From Betaproteobacteria bacterium (GTDB lineage: Bacteria > Pseudomonadota > Gammaproteobacteria > Burkholderiales > WYBJ01): a stretch of DNA of 41,184 nt. Every line of letters begins with the position of its first letter. The first letter of the stretch is position 1. The DNA lies in the NCBI GenBank assembly GCA_009377585.1, contig WHTS01000052.1, positions 1-41,184 on the forward strand, written 5' to 3'. The notes below the pieces were generated by a model that saw nothing but the letters and a program-made list of their open reading frames with translations, ran no database searches and was not told the origin of the DNA. Position numbers and translations under genes: made by a program. This document shows, one piece after another, positions 1 to 8,281 of this stretch.

Positions 1-778
1 GAGTCGTAGTGGAAGCGGCGTATGTAGTCGCGGAACGGATGTGCGAGCTCGACCGCCGCCGCGCCCTTGGCGATACTGTGGTCGATCCGCCCTGCGATGT
101 AGGGAAAGCAGCCGCCGGAATGCGGCAGCACGATGTCGAGCGCAGGCAAGCGGTCGAGCACGCCGTAGAGGATGAACTTGGCGGCGGTGGTCGCGGTCTC
201 GAACGGGAAGCCGAGCGTGTTGTAGATGAACAGCGGCCCTGCGAGGCGCTCCTGGCCACCGTAGTGGTTCTCCACTGCGTCGAGCGGATGGAACAGCAGG
301 GGGTGTAGCGCAGCTCCTCGCAGCGCGCGAGCAGTGGCGCGTAAGCGGGCTCGAAGATGTAGTCACGCCCTTCGATGGAGTTGGGCAGATGCACCGCGCG
401 CATGCCCGGCGCGCCCGCGACTCGGTCGAGCTCCTTCAGTGCCGCCGCGGGATCGCGGATCGGGAGCGCGGCGCCAGCCACGAAACGGTCCGGATACGCC
501 TTGTGCGCTTCGATTGCGGCATCGTTGACGATGCGCGCCAGCCGGTTCGCCGCGTCCTGCGGCGCCCACTGCCACGGCATGCCGCCCGACAGCGTCAGCA
601 CGTGCATCTTCACCCCGTGGCCGTCCATCCATTTCAGGCGCGCTTCGAGGTCGAAATTGAGCGGGGAGAGCGGCCCGCTGGTCGCGTTGCGCCCGAGCTC
701 GCCGATGTAGCGGACATAGGCTTCGGGCGTCCAGTGTGCGTGCGCGTCGATCGATCCGGTCCGGATAGCTGGCGTCAT
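1..778 (-). pseudogene. Amidohydrolase family 2 protein, partial and frameshifted
   Basis: A metal-dependent hydrolase of the amidohydrolase_2 (TIM-barrel) family, which hydrolyses or decarboxylates small cyclic or aromatic acids. The reverse strand starts at ATG 778 with MTPAIRTGSIDAHAHWTPEA, which contains the HxH metal motif near the N-terminus. It continues through MPWQWAPQDAANRLARIVND and HLPNSIEGRDYIFEPAYAP to CEELRYTP. The family sequence then resumes in another frame as HPLLFHPLDAVENHYGGQ and goes on to LPHSGGCFPYIAGRIDH, with a further metal-site histidine, and runs off the window edge. The frame changes at a run of five G (299-303 on the given strand), consistent with one missing base. 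A homopolymer sequencing error is possible, so the gene may be intact in the organism. The C-terminal part lies outside the window. The family is clear; the substrate cannot be told. Confidence 0.8.
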
Positions 779-1058
779 GGGGCAGGGTATCGGGCTCAAG
801 GATGAGGGACGAAGGATGAGCCAAGTCGGCGATTTACTCCAGCCCCCGGCCGTGGAATCTTTGCCTCGCCTCCGAACCTGCCACGGTGGCGCAACCGGCA
901 AGCTGTCGGCGGGTGGCGTCGATTCGCCTTGCGCCCGGCCTTGACCGTCGTACCCAAATGCCAGACGATCCACCGAGTCGCGGGCCAGCCTCGATTGTCC
1001 GGCCATCTCGCAGCGAACGGCGCCTGGCGACATGAATCTGCCATCACGGAGGACCGCC

Positions 1059-1523
1059 ATGGAATTCGAATCGACGCTGCGGATCATCGACCAGTCACAG
1101 GTCAGGAAGCTGCCGGGCGTGGTCCAGGGCCAGACGGTGCAGCCTCTGGTTGGCGTGCCGGAGTCTCCGAGCGAGCGGGTGCGGGTGGCGGTCGCCACGT
1201 TCCAGCCGGGCGTGCACGAGGAATTGCACTGGCACCCGATCGAGGTCTTCTATTACGTGATCCGGGGCAGCGCGATCGTCCGCGATTATCACGGCAAGGA
1301 GTATCCGGTCGGCCCCGGAAACGCGATCTACGCGCCCGCGGGCATCGCCGGCTCGCACGAGTGGCAGGTCGGAAGCGATGGCCTGCAGCTGCTGTCCGTC
1401 CGGGCTGCGCTCGAAGGGCACAAGCGCATGCAGTTCACGGTCGACCGCGAGACGCGGCGCTCGTACATCGAGCTCGACGAGCTCATGAAGATGGAAGGCG
1501 TGAACTTCGACTCCCACTATTAG
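1059..1523 (+). CDS. Cupin-domain protein
   Basis: A small single-domain cupin of 154 residues. The central part reads HEELHWHPIEVFYYVIRGSA followed by a stretch ending GPGNAIYAPAGIAGSHEW, the typical cupin motif 1 and motif 2, with histidines suited to bind a metal. Such proteins act as dioxygenases, isomerases or sugar/acid-binding modules; which applies here is not visible. I chose ATG 1059 because GGAGGA lies six bases upstream (1048-1053); an earlier in-frame ATG at 1032 has no such site. The gene is followed by a 79-nt palindromic repeat and then by the DUF1684 gene on the same strand, so the two may be co-transcribed. Neighbouring genes are catabolic. Confidence 0.8.
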   Translation: MEFESTLRIIDQSQVRKLPGVVQGQTVQPLVGVPESPSERVRVAVATFQPGVHEELHWHPIEVFYYVIRGSAIVRDYHGKEYPVGPGNAIYAPAGIAGSHEWQVGSDGLQLLSVRAALEGHKRMQFTVDRETRRSYIELDELMKMEGVNFDSHY

Positions 1524-1572
1524 CATCCGCGTGCCGGGTGCGGCATTCGCCCCGAGCGGTACGTCCCTGCGG

Positions 1573-1651
1573 TAAAAGGGGACGCACACAGTTTCCTGTG
1601 CAGCCGCCGGGGCGAAAATTGCAGGGCGGAAATTGTGTGCGTCCCCTTTAC
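1573..1651. repeat. 79-nt palindromic element, copy 1
   Basis: The outer arms 1573-1596 and 1628-1651 are inverted copies of about 24 bases around the core GGGGACGCACACA, with two mismatches. The centre contains TGTGCAGCCGCCGGGGCG. A second copy of the same 79-base length lies at 39921-39999. The element sits between the cupin stop and the ribosome-binding site of the DUF1684 gene, only 13 bases before that ATG, so it would form a long hairpin in the leader transcript. It resembles REP-like or RAYT-mobilised palindromes; no transposase lies in the window. Confidence 0.85.
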
Positions 1652-1664
1652 CCAGGAGGTCCAG

Positions 1665-2486
1665 ATGACCGAGAGCAATGATTCGCGCGCGAAGCACCGC
1701 GAGCATATTCAGCAACGAACCGAATCCGTCAGGGGAAAGCGCGGACCCGTCTCGTTCGTCTGGGGAAACCATGTGGCGAAACCGGGACAGCGTGTGCCGG
1801 GCGCTCCGGGGCTCTGGTCACCACTGCCCGAGGGGGAAGCCGGTCTCCTGGTCGAGGCGAGTGCCCGCGATGGGATCGTGATCGACGGCCGCACGGTCGA
1901 CGGCAGCGCGAAACTGGTGTTCGGACCGGATCATCCCGATTCGGTCGCTTATTTTCCCAATGGCGCCGAGGGGATCGTTTTCAGCTACGACAAGAAGAGA
2001 TTCGCCCTCCAGGTCTGGAACCCGGAGAGTGTCTGGGCACAGCAGTTCAGTCATATCCAGGCGTACGACTGGTCGACCGAGTGGATCGTCGAGGCACGTG
2101 TCGAGAAAGTCACCGACGGAAGGACAATCGCGATCTCCCATCACCGCAACCCGATCCCGGTGGAGAGGCCGGTGGCAGCGAAGGTGACGTTCGCCATCGA
2201 TGGCGCGGAACAGACGCTCTACGGGACGCGCTACGGGGACACCTACATGTTCCACTTCACCGATGCGACCAGCGGCCATGCGAGCTACGGTTCCGGCCGC
2301 GCCGTGCACACACCAATGGATCGGTCCGGAGCCGTGAGCATCGACTTCAACTACGCGCGACTCCTTCCCTGCTCGTTCAGCAGAGCCTGGAATTGTCCGA
2401 TCCCGTCGCTCGAAAACCGGTTGCGCGTACCCATCGAGGCCGGCGAGCGCTTCGCCGTCGACCACGATGGCGTGCCGATGCTCTAA
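1665..2486 (+). CDS. DUF1684 family protein
   Basis: A 273-residue protein with the DUF1684 signature in its last third: SIDFNYARLLPCSFSRAWNC followed by PIPSLENRLRVPIEAGE, matching the family pattern of aromatic residues around a cysteine, a WNCP-like segment and ENRL.VPI.AGE. Family members are cytoplasmic proteins of unknown biochemical function, related in fold to small beta-rich domains. ATG 1665 is preceded by AGGAGG (1654-1659); the longer open frame upstream runs through the palindromic repeat and is not credible. No signal peptide or membrane segment is seen. Function is not known; the context of catabolic hydrolases and a cupin suggests small-molecule metabolism, as an inference only. 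Confidence 0.8.
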   Translation: MTESNDSRAKHREHIQQRTESVRGKRGPVSFVWGNHVAKPGQRVPGAPGLWSPLPEGEAGLLVEASARDGIVIDGRTVDGSAKLVFGPDHPDSVAYFPNGAEGIVFSYDKKRFALQVWNPESVWAQQFSHIQAYDWSTEWIVEARVEKVTDGRTIAISHHRNPIPVERPVAAKVTFAIDGAEQTLYGTRYGDTYMFHFTDATSGHASYGSGRAVHTPMDRSGAVSIDFNYARLLPCSFSRAWNCPIPSLENRLRVPIEAGERFAVDHDGVPML

Positions 2487-2618
2487 TGACCCGTCCAGGC
2501 CATTGCTGACGCACGCCGACGGATTGCGCTACACCTTGCTTCCACCCGGGTTGGCGGTGCCATAATGCCGCTTCCCCACAGCCGGCCGGCTGCACGGACA
2601 ACCACTGGAGGAGCGACC

Positions 2619-3482
2619 ATGACGACGAGCTACAACCCGTCCGCAAACTACGAGCTCAAGGTCCGGGACGTGGAATTCAGGAGCGCCCCGAAGCGCCAGT
2701 TGATGGCGCGGGTCTATGAGCCGCAAGGTGCGGGGCCCTTTCCCGTGCTGCTCGACGTGCACGGCGGCGCCTGGCACGACAAGGACCGTCTGGCCAACGT
2801 GCCGATGTGCGAAGCGGCCGCGAGGAGCGGAATCCTGGTCGTGGCGATCGACACGACCCTCTCTCACGAAGCCTCCTACCCCGCATCGGTGCAGGACGTG
2901 CACTACGGCGTCCGGTGGCTCAAGCACCGCGCGCCGGAATGGAAGGGCGATGCCTCCACGATCGGTGTGCTCGGCAGCTCCAGCGGCGGCCACGTCGCGG
3001 AGCTCGTCGCGATGCGCCCGCGCGATGCGCGTTACGGCGCATTGCCGCTTGCGGAGGCGCCGGGAATCGACGCGACGGTGAACTACGTCGCGACCCGCTC
3101 GCCGATCAGCGACTGCCATGCGCGCTACGAGCACATGGTGAAGACCGACCGCCCCGAGATGATCAAGAAGACCAAGCTGTACTTCGACCCGTGGGAGTCG
3201 ATCTTCGAGGCCAATCCCGCGAAGATCCTCGAGCGTGGCGAGAAGGTCGTGCTGCCGCCGCTGCTCATCATGCAGGGCGAGCTCGATTCCAACGTGCCGT
3301 GGCAGATCCAGGAGAAGTTCGCGCAGGCCTGGCGCGCCGCGGGCGGCGAGTGCGAGCTGGAGATATTCGAGGGCTGCGAGCACATGTGGATCCAGGAGCC
3401 CGGCCCGCAGACCGACCGCGCGCACGAGGTGCTGAAGGCGTTCATCGCGCGCCAGTTGCGGGCGTTGAGGAAGGCCGCTTGA
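2619..3482 (+). CDS. Alpha/beta hydrolase (BD-FAE/esterase-lipase type)
   Basis: A 287-residue esterase-like hydrolase. It shows the oxyanion-hole motif LDVHGGAWHDKD near residue 45, the nucleophile elbow GVLGSSSGGHVAEL, an acid in MQGELDSNVPW and the catalytic histidine in EGCEHMW near the C-terminus, so the Ser-Asp-His triad is complete. The HGGAW motif places it with hormone-sensitive-lipase or BD-FAE-type carboxylesterases. The likely reaction is hydrolysis of a small ester or an amide-like bond; the substrate is unknown. ATG 2619 has GGAGGAG six bases before it. It reads in the same direction as the DUF1684 gene and the ThDP enzyme, with a hairpin repeat after its stop. No signal peptide is visible, so it is probably cytoplasmic. 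Confidence 0.85.
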   Translation: MTTSYNPSANYELKVRDVEFRSAPKRQLMARVYEPQGAGPFPVLLDVHGGAWHDKDRLANVPMCEAAARSGILVVAIDTTLSHEASYPASVQDVHYGVRWLKHRAPEWKGDASTIGVLGSSSGGHVAELVAMRPRDARYGALPLAEAPGIDATVNYVATRSPISDCHARYEHMVKTDRPEMIKKTKLYFDPWESIFEANPAKILERGEKVVLPPLLIMQGELDSNVPWQIQEKFAQAWRAAGGECELEIFEGCEHMWIQEPGPQTDRAHEVLKAFIARQLRALRKAA

Positions 3483-3495
3483 CCCTCCAGAATCA

Positions 3496-3561
3496 GTCAC
3501 CCCCGCGAAGGCGGGGCTCCAGGAAACTACGTTCTGGATCCCCGCTTTCGCGGGGATGACG
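3496..3561. repeat. Hairpin repeat family B, copy 1
   Basis: Two inverted halves: GTCACCCCCGCGAAGGCGGG at the left and, at the right, CCCGCTTTCGCGGGGATGAC. Each half also folds on itself (CCCCGC-GAA-GGCGGGG type). Related copies lie at 21334-21404 and 34014-34080, with a half copy at 13151-13180. It lies 14 bases after the hydrolase stop and could also act as a transcript-end hairpin. Confidence 0.85.
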
Positions 3562-3599
3562 AATCACTAGCGCAAGCTGACGCAGGACACCAGCACTCG

Positions 3600-5295
3600 A
3601 TGAGCACCCGCGCCCCGATGCACGCCGGCGAGGCTGTCGCGGAGGCTTTGCGCGAGGAAGGCGTGGAGCGCGTCTACAGCGTTCCCGGCTCGCACATCCA
3701 TCCGATCTACGACGGGCTTTCGCGCGTCAAGTCGCTCCGCTTCGTCACGTGCAAGCAGGAGCCCAACGTGTCGCTCATGGCGGACGCATATGGGCGCCTG
3801 ACGGGCAAGCCCGGCGTCTGCCTCGTGACGGCGGGCCCGGGCGGCCTCAATTCGATGGCGGGCGTGGCGCAGGCCTACGGCGCAGCCTCGCCGATGATCC
3901 ATATCGGCGGCGCGGTGCCGCTGCAGGCCGACAAGGAGGCCTTCCACGGCGTCGACGATCCGGCGTTCGTGCACGAGATGTTCGGCAAGATCACCAAGTG
4001 GAGCGCGCGCGTCGAGCGCATCCAGGACATTCCCGAGGTCATGGCGCAGGCGTTCCACATCGCCCGCAGCGGGCGTCCCGGCCCCGTGCACGTCGAGCTG
4101 CCGCGCGTGTCGGACTACAGCGAGCACATCCTGCAGGAGGCGCCCGCGGTGCTGCCCGCCTACCGGCCGGTGCCGACCGTGTGCACCCGGCCGGATCCCG
4201 CGTTCGTCGAGCGCTTCGCCGAAGCCGTGATGGCGGCACGCACACCGGTGATCGCCGCCGGCAAGGGCATCATCCGCCAGCACGCCATGGCGGAGCTGGC
4301 CGCGCTGGCGGTCAAGCTGCAGGCCCCGGTCGTGTTCGCGCAGGATGCGATCGGCGTCATTCCGGAGTCGCATCCCTTCTTCGCGGGCCACTTCCAGCAG
4401 TATCGCAGCCACCCCCTGTGCATCGAGGCGCTGAAGCGCACCGATCTCATCTTCGGCATCGGCCTCAGGGCCGGCACTGCCGAGCTGGCGGCTCTGCGGG
4501 CGAATGCGCCCGAGCGCAACCTCCTGCTCGTCGGCTTCGACGACAGGCCGGACGCGGCGAACGGCAACGAGGACGAGTGCGTCGCCGATCCCAAGCTCTT
4601 TCTCGCGGCGCTCCTCGAGCGGCTCGGAGCCTACGAGCGCCCCCGCGACGAGGCGGCTACGAACCGGATGGCCGCGGCAAAGGCGGCGCTGCGCGCAAGT
4701 CTCGCTGCGCAGGCGGAGCCGCACCGCAACTGACCAGCCGATCCATCCGGGCGTGCTCATGGAGTCGATGAACACGGTGCTCGGCGACGAAGCTGTCGTC
4801 GCGAGCGACGTCGGCAACTGCCAGATGTGGGCGCGCAGCTGGCGGCGCATCGCCACGCCGGAGTCCTTCATGCAGTCGGGCGTCTGGAACGCGATGAGCT
4901 ACGCCCTGCCGACGGCCATGGTGGCGAAGATGGAGTTTCCGCAGCGCGACGTCGTGGCGCTCGCGGGCGACGGGGCGTTCCTCATGACGATCGGCGACCT
5001 GCCGACCGCCACCGAGTACGGCGCGAACGTGCTCTGCGTCGTCATGAACAACAACTGCTTCGGCCAGACCACCATGCAGCAGCAGACGATCTACGGGCAC
5101 GTCTACGGGACGCTGTTTCAGAGCCCCGACTTCGCCGACATGGCAAGAGCTTGCGGTGCCGAGGGTATCCGGGTGAGCGATCCGAAGCACATCGAGGAAG
5201 CGCTCCGCCAGGGACTCGCGGCGACGAAGCGCTCGCCGGCGCTGGTCGAGGTGATGGTGCAGGACCATCCCTACCCGAAGCTCTCGATGGGGTGA
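3600..5295 (+). pseudogene. ThDP-dependent enzyme, acetolactate synthase large-subunit-like, frameshifted
   Basis: The first frame (3600-4733, 377 residues) gives the N-terminal ThDP-binding and central domains: GVERVYSVPGSHIHPIYDGL, the conserved catalytic glutamate in CKQEPNVSLMADAYGRLTG, and TAGPGGLNSMAGVAQAYG. It stops at a TGA (4731-4733). The family sequence resumes in the +1 frame as QPIHPGVLMESMNTVLGDEA and runs to 5295, with the Mg-ThDP motif GDGAFLMTIGDLPTATEYG ending in MNNNCFGQTT. Together they make about 565 residues, the normal family size, so a one-base shift between about 4700 and 4734 is the only defect. The enzyme would decarboxylate a 2-oxo acid and ligate or release the aldehyde; subfamily unknown. 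A sequencing error is a real alternative to a pseudogene, and separate translation of the second half from an internal start is less likely. Confidence 0.8.
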
Positions 5296-5363
5296 GCAGC
5301 GATCGGGGCTAGGGCCGCAAGTCGCGATGCGTGATTCGCGATCAGCGGCCGGACCTGAGCACG

Positions 5364-6779
5364 TCACTTCTTTCGACTGAGCGTGAGCCCGACGAGCTTG
5401 TCTGCGCGCGCCTCGCGGTCGAGATTGCTGCAGGTCGCGATCATCTCCTCGAACTGCTCGGGCGGCATCGGAAGCAGCGGGACAACGCCACGTATGCGCC
5501 GCGCCTCTTCGTCGAAATCCCAGATGAACTCGCGGCCGGTCCCCTGTCTGGTGTGCACCTTGCCGTCCTTCATGTAGATCGTGATGCGCGGCCCGAACAG
5601 CGTCATCGTGTGCGACGGGATGAGCGTCGTCCGCTGCATGAGATCGAGAACCTCCGGGGCGACGTCGGAAACCGCCGGCGGCCCGCCGCTCATGCTCCAG
5701 GTCTGCGTGATCGGGAAGCCGCGGTTCACGATGGCGTAGGCCGTGAAGTAGGGCGTCATGCCCGGCTGCGGCGGCTGCGCGTCCTCGCGCCGGGCCGGAA
5801 AAGCCGGACTCGGGTACTGCGTCTCGAGCCAGTTCACCACGGCCTCTACGCGCTCCACGTCCTGGTGCCTGATGTCGTGCTCCTTGCAAAGCGCTGCGGT
5901 AACGTCGATGTGCGCGATGTTGTAGCCCGAAATGGAGTAGATGCGATACAGCGTTTCGAGAAAGATCCAGTCCTTGCCGAGGTTCTCCGCGATCTTCGGA
6001 ATGCTCGTCTTCGTCAGGCCCTCGAAGTTGTACGTGAGCCGGCCCGTGTTACTGCCGGCAAACGCGTGGTAGAAACCGGCGTCGCCTTCGAGCACCGTTT
6101 CACCGCCGGCATGGCCGGCCTGGGCGAGCGCCACCGCGAGCATGGCGTTGCGCACCGCGGCGCCCTCGCGCAAGGCCTTGCCGCCGCTGCGCGCCGCTTC
6201 CGGATTGCCGCCCGCGAGACTCGCACAGAGCGCGATCGTGCTGTTGAGCTGCTCCGCGTCGAGGCCCATGATCTTCGCCGCAGCGATGGCTGCGCCGAAG
6301 AGGCCGAATACGGGTCCGGGATGGAAGCCGCGCGCCATCAGGGTCGCGATGAAGTCCGCGCTCATGCGCTCCGAGACTTCATAGCCCGCCACCACGCCCG
6401 TCATGAAGTCCCTGCCCGAGGCGCCGGAGACCTCCGCCGCTGCCAGCGCGCTCGGAATGATGCTCGTGCCTGGATGCGTGAGCATGCGGAAGGTGTCCCA
6501 CTTGCCGCCCGCGAAGCCCATTTCGGAATTCGCGAACGCCGCGCCGCCTTTCGTCACCTTCGTGCCGTCGACCATGATGGTCGCGCCTTGCTCGACGCCG
6601 CGCTCCTCGTCCGCGATGAACTTGACGGCCTGCCGACCCGCCGGGGTTTGTGAGCCGACGAGCACGGACGCGAGGCAGTGCAGCGTGACGCCCTTGGCGC
6701 GATCGACGACGGCGGGAGGAAGATCCTCGTAGCGCAGCGCGCCGACCCACCGCGCCAGCTCACGGCTCAACGATGCCAT
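5364..6779 (-). CDS. MmgE/PrpD family protein
   Basis: A 471-residue protein of the MmgE/PrpD family, which includes 2-methylcitrate dehydratase, cis-aconitate decarboxylase and relatives that dehydrate or decarboxylate tricarboxylic-acid-like substrates. Characteristic stretches are LARWVGALRYEDLPPAVVDR near the start, GGAAFANSEMGFAGGKWDTF, HPGTSIIPSALAAAE, GYEVSERM, and later SGYNIAHIDVTAALC and YPSPAFPAR. The length is normal for the family and no defect is seen. I chose ATG 6779 rather than the ATG seven codons upstream because AGGAGAAAACAC precedes it. It is convergent with the ThDP enzyme. The exact substrate is not predictable; being next to other acid-metabolising enzymes fits organic-acid catabolism. 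Confidence 0.88.
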   Translation of the reverse strand: MASLSRELARWVGALRYEDLPPAVVDRAKGVTLHCLASVLVGSQTPAGRQAVKFIADEERGVEQGATIMVDGTKVTKGGAAFANSEMGFAGGKWDTFRMLTHPGTSIIPSALAAAEVSGASGRDFMTGVVAGYEVSERMSADFIATLMARGFHPGPVFGLFGAAIAAAKIMGLDAEQLNSTIALCASLAGGNPEAARSGGKALREGAAVRNAMLAVALAQAGHAGGETVLEGDAGFYHAFAGSNTGRLTYNFEGLTKTSIPKIAENLGKDWIFLETLYRIYSISGYNIAHIDVTAALCKEHDIRHQDVERVEAVVNWLETQYPSPAFPARREDAQPPQPGMTPYFTAYAIVNRGFPITQTWSMSGGPPAVSDVAPEVLDLMQRTTLIPSHTMTLFGPRITIYMKDGKVHTRQGTGREFIWDFDEEARRIRGVVPLLPMPPEQFEEMIATCSNLDREARADKLVGLTLSRKK

Positions 6780-6963
6780 GTGTTTTCTCCTGAAGACCAC
6801 GATGTAGAGCGCACCGCGGACGCCGCGCGCCGTGGCATTATGGCACGCGCTCGACGCTGTGGCTGATCATCCTGATGGCGTTTCACACGAGAATGCGAAC
6901 GAGCGCGGCGGCAGCATCTCATGGCGTCGGCGAGACCCGCGTCGCTCCAGCAAGGAAGAGACC

Positions 6964-7539
6964 ATGACCACGCAAACACGTCCAAACTACGACCGCCCCC
7001 TCTTCAACTTTCACAACGTATCCGGCACACCTGTGATCATCGAGTGGAACTACAAGTACGCCGGGTCGGCATTCTGGATGACGGTCGCATGGGCCGAGGC
7101 GGCTGTCCTGGACCTCCTCGGCAAAGCCACCGGCAAATCGATCGGCGACCTGCTCGGCGGGCGAAAGCGCGATCAGGTGCCGGTCTACGTCTCCAGCCTC
7201 ATTCGCGAAACAACGCCGGAAGAAGAAGTCGAGTGCTCTACAACGGCGGCTTCATCCGCAACCACCGCACGAACATCATCGCCCGGCACTACGGATTGCC
7301 GCTGACGCCGCATAGTCCTTACCTGGGTCCACGTCAGGCACTCTCGACGCACTTCTGCGCAACACTGTCCGAGCTGCCCATCGAGATGCGAGTACGCCGC
7401 CGCCCTGCCGGAGCACCCGATGGACTGGTACAGCCCTCAGATTGAGGTGAAGGACGGACTGGTTGCGGTGCCAACGGGGCCAGGCCTCGGCATCGAGTTT
7501 GCACCCGAAGTCGTGAACGGGCTACAGATTGCCGACTAG
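6964..7539 (+). pseudogene. Mandelate racemase/muconate lactonizing enzyme remnant
   Basis: Fragments of one enolase-superfamily gene in three pieces. The N-terminal domain end, AWAEAAVLDLLGKATGKSIG followed by DLLGGRKRDQVPVYVSS, is read from ATG 6964. Around 7225-7240 the reading jumps to another frame, encoding LYNGGFIRNHRTNIIARHYG and LPLTPHSPYLGPRQALSTHF, which is C-terminal barrel sequence. Near 7385 it returns to the first frame as EYAAALPEHPMDWYSPQIEV and ends GLGIEFAPEVVNGLQIAD with TAG at 7537. The intact enzyme is about 380 residues, so roughly half the gene, including the catalytic lysines and metal-binding acids of the barrel, is missing. Two frame changes plus a large deletion make this a true pseudogene. 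Confidence 0.85.
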
Positions 7540-7609
7540 CATCGGATATGATCGGCAAGTCGGGTCCACTTCGTGACTGCTAGCCACCCTGAAATGACGG
7601 ACTGAGGAC

Positions 7610-7987
7610 ATGCCGAGTAAAGAACCAGGTTTCGTGGAACGCCTGCAAACGGCGGCCAAGGCGAAGAAGGCCCAGCTCGAAAAGATGCGCGCGACGGCGC
7701 CGGCCGGCGGCGCACAGTCTTCCGAGCGGCAGGCCGCCCTGGTGGAAGCCGCAGCAGCCCGCAAGATCCGCACGGCGGACCGGAAGTACTCCGACCGGGT
7801 CGGAGCCCAAGAGAGAGAGGCGCAACGCGCGGCTGAGAAGGCCAGGCAAGCGCAGGCTGCCATCGAACAAGTCGCGCGCAAGGATGCCGAACGCGTCGCT
7901 CGAGCCGAGGCCGATGCAGCGCTCAAGGAGGACCAGAAGGCCGCGCGCGACGCCAAGTACGCCGCGCGCAAAGCCCGGCAGAGATGA
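7610..7987 (+). CDS. DUF6481 family small charged protein
   Basis: A 125-residue protein, almost entirely alpha-helical and rich in Ala, Arg, Lys and Glu, beginning MPSKEPGFVERLQTAAKAKK. The opening (a short N-terminus followed by GF.ERL..AAKAK) and the following RQAALVEAAAARKIR-type heptads match the DUF6481 family as I remember it. It probably forms one long coiled coil or helical hairpin. No signal peptide and no membrane segment. Function is unknown; the charged C-terminus (KYAARKARQR) could bind nucleic acid, which is only a guess. TGAGGAC lies just before ATG 7610 as a ribosome-binding site. The gene stands alone between a collapsed enolase gene and the OsmC gene. Confidence 0.7.
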   Translation: MPSKEPGFVERLQTAAKAKKAQLEKMRATAPAGGAQSSERQAALVEAAAARKIRTADRKYSDRVGAQEREAQRAAEKARQAQAAIEQVARKDAERVARAEADAALKEDQKAARDAKYAARKARQR

Positions 7988-8281
7988 GCCGTGGCACGCC
8001 CTGGAGCAGTGATGCCCAGGTGAGTCCGCTGAGGGTCGATTGCGGTTTCGTCAACTGAAGTCGCTGACCGGCCATTAGCGGTCCCTCGCAATTCGAGCGA
8101 CCGCCAATGGCCGCATGCGGGTCATGCCTTTGGCGCGGTAGTCTTCGACGAATACCGGCAGCGCCTCGAAGTATGATTTTCTCGCCGACGGCAACCGTCA
8201 AAGCGCAGCGGCGCGCGAAAGGGGTCGCGGCGGTGGTGCTACCATGCACGCTTCCTTCCAACGCACCCACAGGAGCGATCC
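7988..8281. other. Intergenic stretch before the OsmC gene
   Basis: No intact gene is seen. On the reverse strand about 8064-8180 reads YFEALPVFVEDYRAKGMTRM followed by RPLAVARIARDR and a stop. It looks like the C-terminal tail of a lost gene, but I cannot name the family. The ribosome-binding site of the OsmC gene (AGGAG, about 8270-8274) lies at its end. Confidence 0.35.

Noticed and set aside
1573-1651. Palindrome upstream of DUF1684 as a riboswitch or attenuator
   Set aside because: The same sequence occurs at 39921-39999 between unrelated genes, so it is a dispersed repeat; an effect on expression is possible but not specific.
3496-3561. Rho-independent terminator after the hydrolase
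   Set aside because: There is no T-run, and the sequence is a member of a dispersed hairpin family; it may still terminate by chance.
4731-4733. TGA in the ThDP enzyme as a second selenocysteine codon
   Set aside because: The homologous sequence continues in a different frame after it, and no SECIS-like hairpin follows, so it is a frameshift stop.
7303-7305. TGA in the enolase remnant as a recoded stop
   Set aside because: The gene has lost half its length and changes frame before this stop; there is no matching downstream sequence in frame at that point.
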